A DNA stretch of 40,798 nucleotides, from NCBI GenBank assembly GCA_964420285.1, contig CAYQTE010000040.1, positions 1 to 40,798 on the forward strand, read 5' to 3'. Position 1 is the stretch's first letter. Each line of letters starts with the position of its first letter. Shown here piece by piece: positions 22,590 to 30,077 of this stretch. Under the pieces are notes generated by a model. The model did no database searches. It worked only from the letters and a program-made list of their open reading frames with translations, and was not told the DNA's origin. Made by a program: the position numbers and the translations under genes. This stretch comes from CAYQTE01 sp964420285. GTDB lineage: Bacteria > Planctomycetota > Phycisphaerae > Tepidisphaerales > Tepidisphaeraceae.

Positions 22590-23492
22590 ATGTCCCTGCT
22601 CGTCACCGGATCGATCGGCCTGGATACGCTCGAAACACCCTTCGGCAAGCGTCAGGACGTTATCGGCGGCTCGGCCGTCTATTTCTCCTGCGCCGCCAGT
22701 TTCTTCACGCCCGTGCGCCTGGTCGGCGTCGTCGGCGAGGATTGGCCGCACGATTTTTCCAAGGTCTTCGACGGCCGTGAAGTCGATATCGCCGGCCTGG
22801 AGAAGCGAAAGGGCAGCAAGACCTTCCGGTGGCACGGATCGTATCTCAAGAACATGAACGAGGCCGAAACCGTGGTGGTCGATCTCAATGTCTTGGCCGA
22901 ACGCGCGCCGCAGATTCCCGATTCGTTCCGCGATTCGCGGCACGTCTTTCTCGCCAATACGCATCCGGTTCTCCAGCAACAGGCATTGGCGTGCCTGACC
23001 GCGCCCAGGCTCATCGTGGCCGATACGATGAATCTGTGGATCCAGACCGAGCGCACCGAGCTGACCAACCTGCTGAAGAAGATCGACGGCCTGGTTCTTA
23101 ACGACGGCGAGGTCCGGCTGTTGACCGACAAGCGCAATCTCATCGAAGCCGCGCGGGCGGTCCTGGAAATGGGGCCGAAATTTGTCGTCATCAAGAAGGG
23201 CGAGCACGGCTGTCTCATGGTCACCCGCCGCGATACGTTTGTCCTGCCCGCGTTCCCGGCCGATCGCGTTGTCGATCCCACCGGCGCCGGCGACAGCTTT
23301 GCCGGCGGCATGATGGGATATCTGGCCACGCAGAACAGTCTGGCGCCGGCGACGGTCAAGCGAGCCCTGGCCTTTGGCACAGTCGTGGCCAGCTTCACGA
23401 TCTCGGATTTTGCGCTGGACGGGCTGCGCCGCGCCACGCGCCACACCATTGACGAACGCTACCAGGAATTTAAGAATGCCATGAACTTCTGA
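22590..23492 (+). CDS. PfkB-family sugar or nucleoside kinase
   Basis: The 300-residue enzyme belongs to the ribokinase/PfkB family. It starts with the strand LLVTGSIGLDTLETPFGK, has GGSAVYFSCAASFF with the GG motif (about 26-27), and the signature DPTGAGDSFAGGMMG at 229-243, where D235 is the expected catalytic base. N-terminal GSIGLDTL is the first substrate-binding motif. The substrate cannot be told. GGGAG precedes the ATG. The stop is nine bases before thpR, so the two genes probably form an operon. Confidence 0.88.
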   Translation: MSLLVTGSIGLDTLETPFGKRQDVIGGSAVYFSCAASFFTPVRLVGVVGEDWPHDFSKVFDGREVDIAGLEKRKGSKTFRWHGSYLKNMNEAETVVVDLNVLAERAPQIPDSFRDSRHVFLANTHPVLQQQALACLTAPRLIVADTMNLWIQTERTELTNLLKKIDGLVLNDGEVRLLTDKRNLIEAARAVLEMGPKFVVIKKGEHGCLMVTRRDTFVLPAFPADRVVDPTGAGDSFAGGMMGYLATQNSLAPATVKRALAFGTVVASFTISDFALDGLRRATRHTIDERYQEFKNAMNF

Positions 23493-23501
23493 CGCCAGGC
23501 C

Positions 23502-24065
23502 ATGAGGTACTTTCTAGCCATCCAGTTGCCCATCGAGGTGCGCCGCCACCTGCGGGCCATGCAGTTGATGATCGCCGGCAGGCTCGACCCGCTGCGCAAG
23601 ATCGTCTCATGGAACCCGATCGACAATTTTCATCTCACGCTCAAATTCCTTGGCGAAGTCGATGAGGCGCAAGTCTCGGCACTGCGCCGATTGCCTGAGC
23701 CGCGAGCGGCGATCGCGCCGTTTTCAATGCGCATTGGCGGACCGCTGCTCCTGCCGCCCTATGGCCACATCCGGGTCATATCCGCCAATGTCCTGGGCGA
23801 GGTCGCCCGGGCCAGATCGCTGGCCGAGGCCCTCGACGCCGACTGTGGCGCCATCGGCATCGCGCGGGAAGTTCGTCCATGGCTTGCCCATGTCACGATC
23901 GGCCGCGTGCGCCGCCGGCTGGAGCGATGTCAAATGCCGGATGCGGAACCCGGCCCGACATTCGTCGTCAACTCGATGGCACTGATGTCAAGCGAACTGC
24001 GCCCGGCCGGCCCGGTTTACAGTTTGATTGCCGAGTTTCCGTTCACGCAATCGCCCGCAAAATAA
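23502..24065 (+). CDS. thpR: RNA 2',3'-cyclic phosphodiesterase (2H family)
   Basis: ThpR (formerly LigT) opens 2',3'-cyclic phosphates of RNA to 2'-phosphates. The 187-residue protein has the family start MRYFLAIQLP, and both HxT motifs: H44-L-T46 in DNFHLTLKFLGE and H130-V-T132 in WLAHVTIGR. Both arms of the 2H catalytic site are present. Length is typical. The start lies nine bases after the PfkB stop. The recA promoter region begins right after the stop. Confidence 0.9.
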   Translation: MRYFLAIQLPIEVRRHLRAMQLMIAGRLDPLRKIVSWNPIDNFHLTLKFLGEVDEAQVSALRRLPEPRAAIAPFSMRIGGPLLLPPYGHIRVISANVLGEVARARSLAEALDADCGAIGIAREVRPWLAHVTIGRVRRRLERCQMPDAEPGPTFVVNSMALMSSELRPAGPVYSLIAEFPFTQSPAK

Positions 24066-24090
24066 TTTTGAAAATTTTTCTGTTTTTCCT

Positions 24091-24120
24091 CTGGCAATCC
24101 GGCCGATCGGTCATTAGGAT
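24091..24120 (+). promoter_or_regulatory. recA promoter with AT-rich upstream element
   Basis: CTGGCA (24091..24096) and TAGGAT (24115..24120) are 18 nt apart and match 4 of 6 consensus bases each. The 30 bases just upstream are rich in A and T runs, like an UP element. The start would lie near 24127, inside the GAAC repeat. Confidence 0.45.
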
Positions 24121-24123
24121 ACC

Positions 24124-24138
24124 GAACAAACACTGAAC
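24124..24138 (+). promoter_or_regulatory. GAAC-N7-GAAC direct repeat, possible LexA-type operator
   Basis: GAAC AAACACT GAAC is the complement of GTTC-N7-GTTC, the direct-repeat LexA box of Alphaproteobacteria. It lies directly after the predicted -10 of recA, where a repressor would block initiation. Use of this motif by a planctomycete LexA is inference. Confidence 0.45.
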
Positions 24139-24148
24139 AAGGACGGTT

Positions 24149-24215
24149 TGATGGCTTCCGTCGAGTTCAGTTGCGGGTGTGGCCGATGTCGGCCGCGGCC
24201 CGCACCAAGCCATCG
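24149..24215 (+). promoter_or_regulatory. Two-tier hairpin in the recA leader
   Basis: GATGGCTT (24150..24157) pairs perfectly with AAGCCATC (24207..24214), and a T.G pair can extend it. Inside, TGCGGG (24172..24177) pairs with CCCGCA (24199..24204), followed by TGT/GCG pairs and GGCCG/CGGCC closing a four-base loop. A single bulged G interrupts the inner stem. It lies in the predicted leader, about 75 nt before the recA ATG. Confidence 0.55.
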
Positions 24216-24288
24216 TCATCGTGCCGGCTGAGGGATGGGCTGCGGCCCTGAAATAACCCCTGATACACCCGGCCATTAGGAGTCTCTC

Positions 24289-25488
24289 ATGTCGAAATCC
24301 ACCGAAAAGGCGGAGCTGCGCCGCGATTCATCGTCCTCGCGGGAAAAAGAATCATCCCCCAAAGCCGCCGGCCAGCAACCCGCTGGAGCCTATGTCGTTG
24401 GCGCCGGTACATCCCCGGCCCCGGCGGGGGAGACGCACATTCCCATTGATCCGGCACGCACATCGGCCCTGTCGCGGGCCGTGCAGCAGATCGAGAAGCA
24501 ATTCGGCAAGGGCGCCGTGATGCGAATGAACGGCGAGGCGCGCACGGCCGTCGAGGGTATCCCGACCGGTTCGCTCGGCCTGGATATCGCACTGGGCGGT
24601 GTCGGCGTGCCGCGCGGCCGTGTGCTGGAGATCTTCGGCCCCGAATCCAGCGGCAAGACAACTCTGGCGCTGCACATCGTCGCCAACGCGCAGAAACTCG
24701 GCGGCGTTGCTGCGTTCATTGACGCCGAGCATGCGCTGGATCCCGCCTGGGCCAAGCGACTGGGCGTGCGGCTGGACGATCTGCTGGTTTCGCAGCCGGA
24801 CACGGGCGAGCAGGGGCTGGAAATCTGCGAACTGCTCGTCCGCTCCAACGCCGTCGACGTCATCGTGATCGACTCGGTCGCGGCGCTGGTTCCCAAGGCG
24901 GAACTGGAGGGCGAAATGGGCGACAGCCACGTCGGCCTGCAGGCCCGGCTCATGGGCCAGGCACTCCGCAAACTGACCGGGGCCATCAACCGCAGCAAGT
25001 CCACCGTCATCTTCATCAACCAGATTCGCGAAAAAATCGGCGTGATGTTCGGCAATCCGGAAACAACTCCCGGCGGCAGGGCGTTGAAGTTCTACGCCAC
25101 CGTGCGCATCGACGTGCGCCGCACCGGCACGATCAAGGAGGGCGAGGTGTCTGTCGGAAGCCGCACTCGTGCCCGCGTCGTGAAGAACAAGATCGCGCCG
25201 CCGTTCCGCGATGCCGAATTCGACATCATGTACGACCGCGGCATCAGCTACGAGGGGGATCTCCTGGACCTGGCGGTGCTGGCGAACATCGTCGAAAAGA
25301 GCGGCGCGTGGTTCAACTACAAGGCGATCCGCCTTGGCCAGGGCCGTGAAAATGTCAAACAATTCCTCCTGGACAACAAGGATGTGGCCGAAGAAATCCG
25401 CCAGGCGATCCTGGCCAGCAAGGGAATGATCGCCGATACCATGGGCCAGAAAGCCGCCGCAGCCGCCGAGCCGGCCGAGGCGGAATGA
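24289..25488 (+). CDS. recA: Recombinase RecA with N-terminal extension
   Basis: RecA forms filaments on single-stranded DNA for strand exchange and triggers LexA self-cleavage. The 399-residue protein has Walker A GPESSGKTT at 117-125, Walker B VIVIDSVAAL at 191-200 and the loop region FINQIREKIGVMFGNPETTPGG. The canonical start block (SRAVQQIEKQFGKGAVM) begins near residue 62, so about 55 extra residues rich in serine, lysine and alanine precede it. No nearer SD-supported start is visible; TTAGGAG lies 6 nt before ATG 24289. The gene has its own promoter region with a possible LexA box. Confidence 0.97.
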   Translation: MSKSTEKAELRRDSSSSREKESSPKAAGQQPAGAYVVGAGTSPAPAGETHIPIDPARTSALSRAVQQIEKQFGKGAVMRMNGEARTAVEGIPTGSLGLDIALGGVGVPRGRVLEIFGPESSGKTTLALHIVANAQKLGGVAAFIDAEHALDPAWAKRLGVRLDDLLVSQPDTGEQGLEICELLVRSNAVDVIVIDSVAALVPKAELEGEMGDSHVGLQARLMGQALRKLTGAINRSKSTVIFINQIREKIGVMFGNPETTPGGRALKFYATVRIDVRRTGTIKEGEVSVGSRTRARVVKNKIAPPFRDAEFDIMYDRGISYEGDLLDLAVLANIVEKSGAWFNYKAIRLGQGRENVKQFLLDNKDVAEEIRQAILASKGMIADTMGQKAAAAAEPAEAE

Positions 25489-25584
25489 AGGCAATCACGG
25501 GAGTGGAGGAGCAGGGGAGATAGGGAGAGATGGAAGGACTGCGACTGGCGTATGGTTGCTCTCCCACTCGCCTCCGCTCTTTCT

Positions 25585-26574
25585 TCATCGGACCCGGATC
25601 ACGATCTTGCCGGTGACGTGCGTTGTCTCGGCCAGACGATGCGCATCAGCCAACTCTCCCAGAGGAAACGCCCGGCCGATGTGCGGCATAAGTTCGCCCG
25701 CGTTAACCATGTCGGCCGCCTGGCGGAGGATGTCGCCCTGGTGGCTCGGGTCCAGGCCGTGCAGATGCACGCCGCTGACGAATTGGTAATGAACGGTTGC
25801 GCCTTTGAGGAAGAGGTCTTTGCTGCCGGCGGCGATCGGAGTGCCGACGATGGTGACGAGGCGGCCGCCAATCGCCAAGGAGCCCGGTGACTGCTCGAGC
25901 GTCGCCCCGCCGACGGTATCGAAGATCACCGGACACCCGCGGCCGGCGGTCAGTTCTTTGACGGCGGCAGCCACGTCCTGTTTGGAGTAATCGATCACAG
26001 CGCACGCACCAAGCTTGCGGCAAAGATGGATTGTCTCAGGACGGCTGGCCGTGGTCAGGACGCGGCAGCCGCGCCGGCGAGCCAGTTGTATGGCCAGATG
26101 TCCCACTCCGCCGCCTCCGCCGTGAATCAGCACGGTTTCGCCGGCACGAATCGCGGCGCGATCGTAGAGGGCTTCCCAGGCCGTCAGCGTCGCCAGCGGC
26201 ATGGCGGCCGCGTGCATATAATCGAGCGATCGCGGCTTGGGCGCAACCGTTCGGGCATCGACGCAGACGAAGTCGGCCGCGGCCCCATTGCGCAGGATGC
26301 TGCCCATGGCATAAATTTCGTCTCCGGTCTTGAACCCAAACGAGCCCGCATCCGGTCCGATCGCGGCAACCCGTCCGCTCACGTCGTAAGTAGGCACAAA
26401 TGGCAGCAGCCGTCCTTCGCGGAATGCGCCCTTGCGGATCTTCCATTCCACCGGGTTCACGGCGGCCGCATGCACCTCTATGAGAAGATCCATCGGCCGG
26501 GGTTGCGGCAGGGGGATTTCGCCGGGTTGAATGACATCCGGTGAACCAAAGGCGGTGACGAGCATGGCGCGCAT
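25585..26574 (-). CDS. NADPH:quinone oxidoreductase-like MDR protein
   Basis: This 329-residue member of the medium-chain dehydrogenase/reductase superfamily is of the zinc-independent quinone-oxidoreductase type. It has the GroES-like start MRAMLVTAFGSPDV, VNPVEWKIRKG, and the nucleotide loop HGGGGGVGHLAIQLA (151-165) for NADPH. No zinc-ligand cysteine cluster is visible. GAGGAG lies 7 nt before the ATG, and a TATACT box lies at 26596..26601. It is convergent with recA and divergent from the aldo/keto reductase, which suggests an independent redox function. The substrate is unknown. Confidence 0.85.
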   Translation of the reverse strand: MRAMLVTAFGSPDVIQPGEIPLPQPRPMDLLIEVHAAAVNPVEWKIRKGAFREGRLLPFVPTYDVSGRVAAIGPDAGSFGFKTGDEIYAMGSILRNGAAADFVCVDARTVAPKPRSLDYMHAAAMPLATLTAWEALYDRAAIRAGETVLIHGGGGGVGHLAIQLARRRGCRVLTTASRPETIHLCRKLGACAVIDYSKQDVAAAVKELTAGRGCPVIFDTVGGATLEQSPGSLAIGGRLVTIVGTPIAAGSKDLFLKGATVHYQFVSGVHLHGLDPSHQGDILRQAADMVNAGELMPHIGRAFPLGELADAHRLAETTHVTGKIVIRVR

Positions 26575-26731
26575 GAAAGGCTCCTCGACGTCAATAGTAT
26601 ATCGTCTCTCGCTGCCTGGGCCGAAGTGGATAATTCTTGCTTGACTGCAAGCGGCTCAAGATTCGGACGGGGATCATAGGTAGGTGGCTGAGTACGTGCG
26701 GGGGAAGCAGTAAGAGTACGATCTTCCTGGG

Positions 26732-26760
26732 TTGCCGGCGGGCGCGGGGGGCGGTATCAA
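26732..26760 (+). promoter_or_regulatory. Possible leaderless promoter of the aldo/keto reductase gene
   Basis: TTGCCG (26732..26737) and TATCAA (26755..26760) are 17 nt apart, each with 4 of 6 consensus bases. The -10 is 7 nt from ATG 26768 and no ribosome-binding site is present. Confidence 0.35.
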
Positions 26761-26767
26761 TTACTCC

Positions 26768-27739
26768 ATGACATACACCAATCTCGGCCGTTCGGGTTTG
26801 AAGGTCAGCCGGCTTTGCCTGGGGACCATGAACTTCGGCCCCCTCACGACAGAACCGGACAGCCACGCCATCATGGACAAGGCACTGGAACTGGGCATCA
26901 ACTTCTTCGACACGGCCGATGTGTACGGCTGGAAAAAGGGGGAGGGGTGGACCGAGCAGATCATTGGGCGGTGGCTGTCGCAGGGCTCGCGGCGGCGCGA
27001 GCAGGTGGTCCTGGCGACCAAGTGCTTCGGCTCGATGGGCGAGGGCCCAAACGACCGCGGCTTGTCCGCGCGGCACATTCGCTGGGCGGCCGATGCCAGC
27101 CTCAAACGGTTGCAGACGGATTACATCGATCTGTACCAGATGCATCATGTCGATCGCTCAGCGCCGTGGGAGGAAATCTGGCAGGCAATGGATCAACTGG
27201 TGACCGCCGGAAAGGTGCTCTACGTCGGCAGCAGCAACTTCGCCGGCTGGCACATCGTCCGCGCGATGGGATCGGCACGCTGGCGCAGTTCATTGGGGCT
27301 GGTCAGTGAGCAAAGCAAATACAGCCTCGCCTGCCGGGCGGTCGAGCTGGAAGTGTTGCCCGCCTGCCGGGCGTACGGAGTCGGCGTCATCGCCTGGAGT
27401 CCGCTGGACGGCGGCCTTCTCGGCGGCGTGTTGCAAAAGCAGAGCGAAGGCCGTCGCGCCAAGGACGTGCTGCAGCGGCGTATCGAGACCATGCGGCCGC
27501 AGTTGGAAAAGTGGGAAGGTCTGTGCCGCGACCTGTCGGAAAAGCCGGCCGATGTGGCGTTGGCGTGGTTACTGTCCAATCCGGCGCTGACCGCTCCAAT
27601 CATCGGCCCGCGCACGATCGAACAACTGAGCGGCAGCCTGCGAGCCACTACATTGACGCTCGGCGAGGCGACGCTCAAGACCCTGAACGAAATCTGGCCG
27701 GGACCGGGCGGAGAGGCGCCTGAAGCATACGCGTGGTGA
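26768..27739 (+). CDS. Aldo/keto reductase
   Basis: This NADPH-dependent TIM-barrel oxidoreductase of 323 residues starts MTYTNLGRSGLKVSRLCLGT. The catalytic tetrad is D48 and Y53 (FFDTADVYGW), K85 (LATKCF) and H126 (YQMHHVD). The C-terminal motif PIIGPRTIEQL binds the cofactor phosphate. It resembles the YajO/YhdN-type general reductases; the true substrate is unknown. The start at 26768 is preferred over the open frame to 26732, as the family begins at MTYTNLG. nnrE follows 28 nt after the stop. Confidence 0.9.
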   Translation: MTYTNLGRSGLKVSRLCLGTMNFGPLTTEPDSHAIMDKALELGINFFDTADVYGWKKGEGWTEQIIGRWLSQGSRRREQVVLATKCFGSMGEGPNDRGLSARHIRWAADASLKRLQTDYIDLYQMHHVDRSAPWEEIWQAMDQLVTAGKVLYVGSSNFAGWHIVRAMGSARWRSSLGLVSEQSKYSLACRAVELEVLPACRAYGVGVIAWSPLDGGLLGGVLQKQSEGRRAKDVLQRRIETMRPQLEKWEGLCRDLSEKPADVALAWLLSNPALTAPIIGPRTIEQLSGSLRATTLTLGEATLKTLNEIWPGPGGEAPEAYAW

Positions 27740-27767
27740 GGATCGTTACGGGTCGCCGGGAGCCACG

Positions 27768-28472
27768 ATGATTCGCCTGACGCGAGAACAATCTCGGTGT
27801 ATTGATCGGCTGGCGATCGAGAAATACCACATACCCGCCGTGGTGCTGATGGAGAACGCCGCCCGCTCGGCCGCCGACGTGTGCCTGCGACTTCTGGCAT
27901 CGCATTCACAGCCTCGCGTATTGATCGTCTGCGGCGGCGGCAACAACGGCGGCGATGGCCTGGCCCTGGCGCGGCATTTGCACAATCGGGCGATGGATGT
28001 GACCATTGCGATTGCTTCGGAGACTGCCGATGGCGCCAGGTACGCTAATGAGGCCATGGTGAATTGGAACATCGTCAAGGCGATGGGACTGCCCATCGTG
28101 AAGGCCGAGTCGCGGGTGATCGGCCGATCGGATGCCAGTCTCGTGGTGGACGCGATATTCGGGACCGGATTGTCGTCGCCGCCACGGCCGTATTTTCAGC
28201 CCTTGGCCGATGCGATCAACGACGTGCGACAGTCCGGCCGGCCGGTTTTGGCCATCGACGTGCCGAGCGGCCTGGACTGCGATACCGGCAAGCCCCTGGG
28301 CGCGTGTGTCCGCGCAACAGCGACGGTGACATTTGTGGCGGAGAAAGTCGGATTTGCATTGCCCGGCGCGGCAGAATTCCTCGGCGATGTGGTTGTGGGC
28401 GATATCGGGTGCCCCAAGGAGCTGGCGCAGGACGTGATCAATAATTGGGCCGTACAGGGCTCGAACCTGTGA
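27768..28472 (+). CDS. nnrE: NAD(P)H-hydrate epimerase (YjeF N-domain)
   Basis: This enzyme epimerises damaged NAD(P)H hydrate (R form) so that the partner dehydratase can repair it. The 234-residue protein has VVLMENAARSAADV (25-38), the phosphate loop VCGGGNNGGDGLALARHL (54-71), DAIFGTGLSSPPR and LAIDVPSGLDCDTG. The C-terminal dehydratase domain found in bifunctional NnrD/E proteins is absent and its gene is not in the window. GGGAGCCACG precedes ATG 27768. The last nine codons overlap the tRNA-Val gene on the opposite strand by 27 nt, giving the odd end WAVQGSNL. Confidence 0.88.
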   Translation: MIRLTREQSRCIDRLAIEKYHIPAVVLMENAARSAADVCLRLLASHSQPRVLIVCGGGNNGGDGLALARHLHNRAMDVTIAIASETADGARYANEAMVNWNIVKAMGLPIVKAESRVIGRSDASLVVDAIFGTGLSSPPRPYFQPLADAINDVRQSGRPVLAIDVPSGLDCDTGKPLGACVRATATVTFVAEKVGFALPGAAEFLGDVVVGDIGCPKELAQDVINNWAVQGSNL

Positions 28473-28519
28473 CCTCCTCCTTGTAAGGGAGGCGCTCTAG
28501 CCAACTGAGCTAACGGCCC
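28446..28519 (-). tRNA. tRNA-Val (anticodon UAC)
   Basis: On the minus strand the sequence folds as a full cloverleaf: acceptor GGGCCGT/ACGGCCC, D-arm with AGCTCAGTTGGCTAGAGC, anticodon stem CCTCC/GGAGG around the loop CTTACAA (anticodon TAC), and T-arm with GGTTCGAGCC. The discriminator is A and CCA is not encoded. A TAGAAT box lies 18 nt upstream at 28538..28543. Its 3' end overlaps the nnrE coding region. Confidence 0.93.
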
Positions 28520-28761
28520 GGTGGCGTGGACAGGCGGATTCTATCGTCCAGGTGGCTCGTCGGATAGCAGCCGAAGGGCACTCTGGCGGAGTTGCATTCG
28601 CGATCCGTCGCCGTGTTCCGCGATACTGTTTATGGAATCGGTCGCCGATCCATTTCATTCAACTTGCCCCAATTCCGCAGCTTGCCCTTTTTATCCGACA
28701 GCATCTGCTACACACGACGCGCAATTTCCGCCGAAATCGCCGCATTACGGCGATTTATTCG
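28520..28761. other. Intergenic stretch without a recognisable gene
   Basis: Between tRNA-Val and the PEP-CTERM promoter I see no coding region with family similarity; the short open frames here have no recognisable features. The left end holds the tRNA -10 box (28538..28543). The right end is richer in A and T and runs into the PEP-CTERM promoter. Confidence 0.5.
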
Positions 28762-28789
28762 TTGACTAGCCCCGAAAAGGAGATATATT
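28762..28789 (+). promoter_or_regulatory. Promoter of the PEP-CTERM gene
   Basis: TTGACT (28762..28767) and TATATT (28784..28789) are 16 nt apart and match 5 of 6 bases each. Transcription would begin near 28796, leaving a 208-nt leader. The -35 is followed by AGCCCC, the same extension seen before tRNA-Glu. Confidence 0.65.
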
Positions 28790-28842
28790 CAGACCTAGCG
28801 GCGTGATAGCCATGCGTTGGTCTCTTGATCCCGCGCTGGCAA

Positions 28843-28906
28843 ATCGCGTTGCGACACCGCGATGAATCGAATGACCGTGGGAGTTCGATTCGATGTGGTC
28901 GCGGTC
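28843..28906 (+). promoter_or_regulatory. Hairpin plus possible pseudoknot in the PEP-CTERM leader
   Basis: ATCGCG (28843..28848) pairs with CGCGAT (28858..28863). Directly behind it GAATCGAA (28864..28871) pairs perfectly with TTCGATTC (28884..28891). The 12-nt loop of the second hairpin contains GACCGTGG (28873..28880), which can pair with GGTC-type sequence TCGCGGTC (28899..28906), forming an H-type pseudoknot. It lies in the predicted leader, about 100 nt before the ATG. Confidence 0.45.
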
Positions 28907-28953
28907 AGTTGTGCCAGGGATGGTGTTACCGGCAGTATCGGCTGGAGCATCGT

Positions 28954-28982
28954 GCGTTCGTCCTCTTGAGTCTTGGACGCGC
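28954..28982 (+). promoter_or_regulatory. Hairpin just upstream of the PEP-CTERM ribosome-binding site
   Basis: GCG-TT-CGTCC (28954..28963) pairs with GGACG-CGC (28975..28982), eight pairs with a two-base bulge and an 11-nt loop. It ends six bases before the GGGAGGAAG ribosome-binding site, so it could influence ribosome access. Confidence 0.35.
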
Positions 28983-29003
28983 CCGCGATGGGAGGAAGTG
29001 CAA

Positions 29004-29912
29004 ATGAAGTCAGTCTATTCGTCCTTGTTCGCGTTTGGTATTTTGGCGCTGGGTGCGTCAATTCTTCACGCGTCGGCCGTCGTCAACGTGCCCGCTTTCA
29101 CCGCCAATACCCTGCCGACCACCGCGGCCGATGGAACGCAATCCGCCGGACCTGTGTCGCTTGGCTTTACCGCCAATTTCCTTGGCACCAATTACACGCA
29201 GGTTTACGTCAACAGCGACGGCACCGAGACCTTCTCCGGCCCGACCGGCGCGTCCTCCAGCGGCGCGCTCAGCGGCGCTATCCAAGCCGAGTTCGCCCCG
29301 TTCCTGGCTGGAATCGATACCTCCGCCAGCGGCTCGATTACTTACGGCACCGGCCTCTATCAGGGCTTGGCCGCATCCCAGCAAGCTGCTTTTGGCGTTG
29401 ACTACGATAACGTCGGCTACGACAGCGGCCACTCGAACAAGACCAATACCTTCCAGGTCATCATGGAAAGCCGCGCCGATATCGCGGCCGGCGATTTCGA
29501 CGTCTACTTCAACTACAATCAGGTCAAGTGGGACACCAGCGACAGCGCTGGTGGCGTCAACGGCGTTGCCGACACCGAGAGCCCCAGCCAGCCCGTTCGA
29601 GTTGGATTCACCGATGGCTCCGGCAATTCCGGCGAGTTTTACGAACTTCCCGGCTCCGGCATCGGCGGCGACCTGCTGGACGGGGGATCCCTGTCTCTTG
29701 TCACCGGCCTTGCACCCTCCGCGTCCGGCGCCAACGGCGTCAACACCTGGCAACTGGTCAACGACGGAACCCCCGGCAGCTATCTCTTTGAGTTCCGCGG
29801 CCCCAGCCTCACGACCGTGCCGCTTCCCTCGGCCCTCTGGAGCGGCCTGGGAATGCTCGGCCTGCTCGGCGCTGCCTCGCTGGTCCTGAGCCGCCGCCGC
29901 GCCCGGGCGTAA
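29004..29912 (+). CDS. Secreted PEP-CTERM protein with NIDO domain
   Basis: This 302-residue protein has a signal peptide (about 1-21: MKSVYSSLFAFGILALGASI and a small-residue cleavage site), a NIDO-type extracellular domain with VYVNSDGTETFSG, FAPFLAGIDTSASG, FGVDYDNVGY, TNTFQVIMESR and FDVYFNYNQVKWD, and a C-terminal sorting signal: VPLPSALWSGLG, a hydrophobic helix and the basic end SRRRARA. Such signals are processed by exosortases, none of which is in this window. I chose ATG 29004 because GGGAGGAAG lies 7 nt upstream; the open frame to 28893 lacks similarity. It is monocistronic, with its own promoter and terminator. NIDO domains are found in adhesion or matrix proteins. Confidence 0.85.
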   Translation: MKSVYSSLFAFGILALGASILHASAVVNVPAFTANTLPTTAADGTQSAGPVSLGFTANFLGTNYTQVYVNSDGTETFSGPTGASSSGALSGAIQAEFAPFLAGIDTSASGSITYGTGLYQGLAASQQAAFGVDYDNVGYDSGHSNKTNTFQVIMESRADIAAGDFDVYFNYNQVKWDTSDSAGGVNGVADTESPSQPVRVGFTDGSGNSGEFYELPGSGIGGDLLDGGSLSLVTGLAPSASGANGVNTWQLVNDGTPGSYLFEFRGPSLTTVPLPSALWSGLGMLGLLGAASLVLSRRRARA

Positions 29913-29941
29913 TCGGTTGTTCTGAATCCTAACGATCATCC

Positions 29942-29967
29942 AACCCGGCTGACTATCAGCCGGGTTT
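29942..29967 (+). terminator. Rho-independent terminator of the PEP-CTERM gene
   Basis: AACCCGGCTGA and TCAGCCGGGTT form a perfect 11-bp stem with the three-base loop CTA, followed by a short TTT. It lies 29 nt after the stop codon. Confidence 0.8.
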
Positions 29968-30077
29968 CATATGCGCGGAATCAATCCCTTTCGTATAACT
30001 GCCAACAGGTTACAATAGGTTTATGGTCGAGTAAGGCATTAACGCGACTGGCCGCAGGTCATGGAGGACCGCACGCC

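Noticed and set aside
25523..25565. GGGAGAG/CTCTCCC as a bidirectional terminator between recA and the MDR gene
   Set aside because: The loop of 29 nt is large and there are no T-runs; too weak to call.
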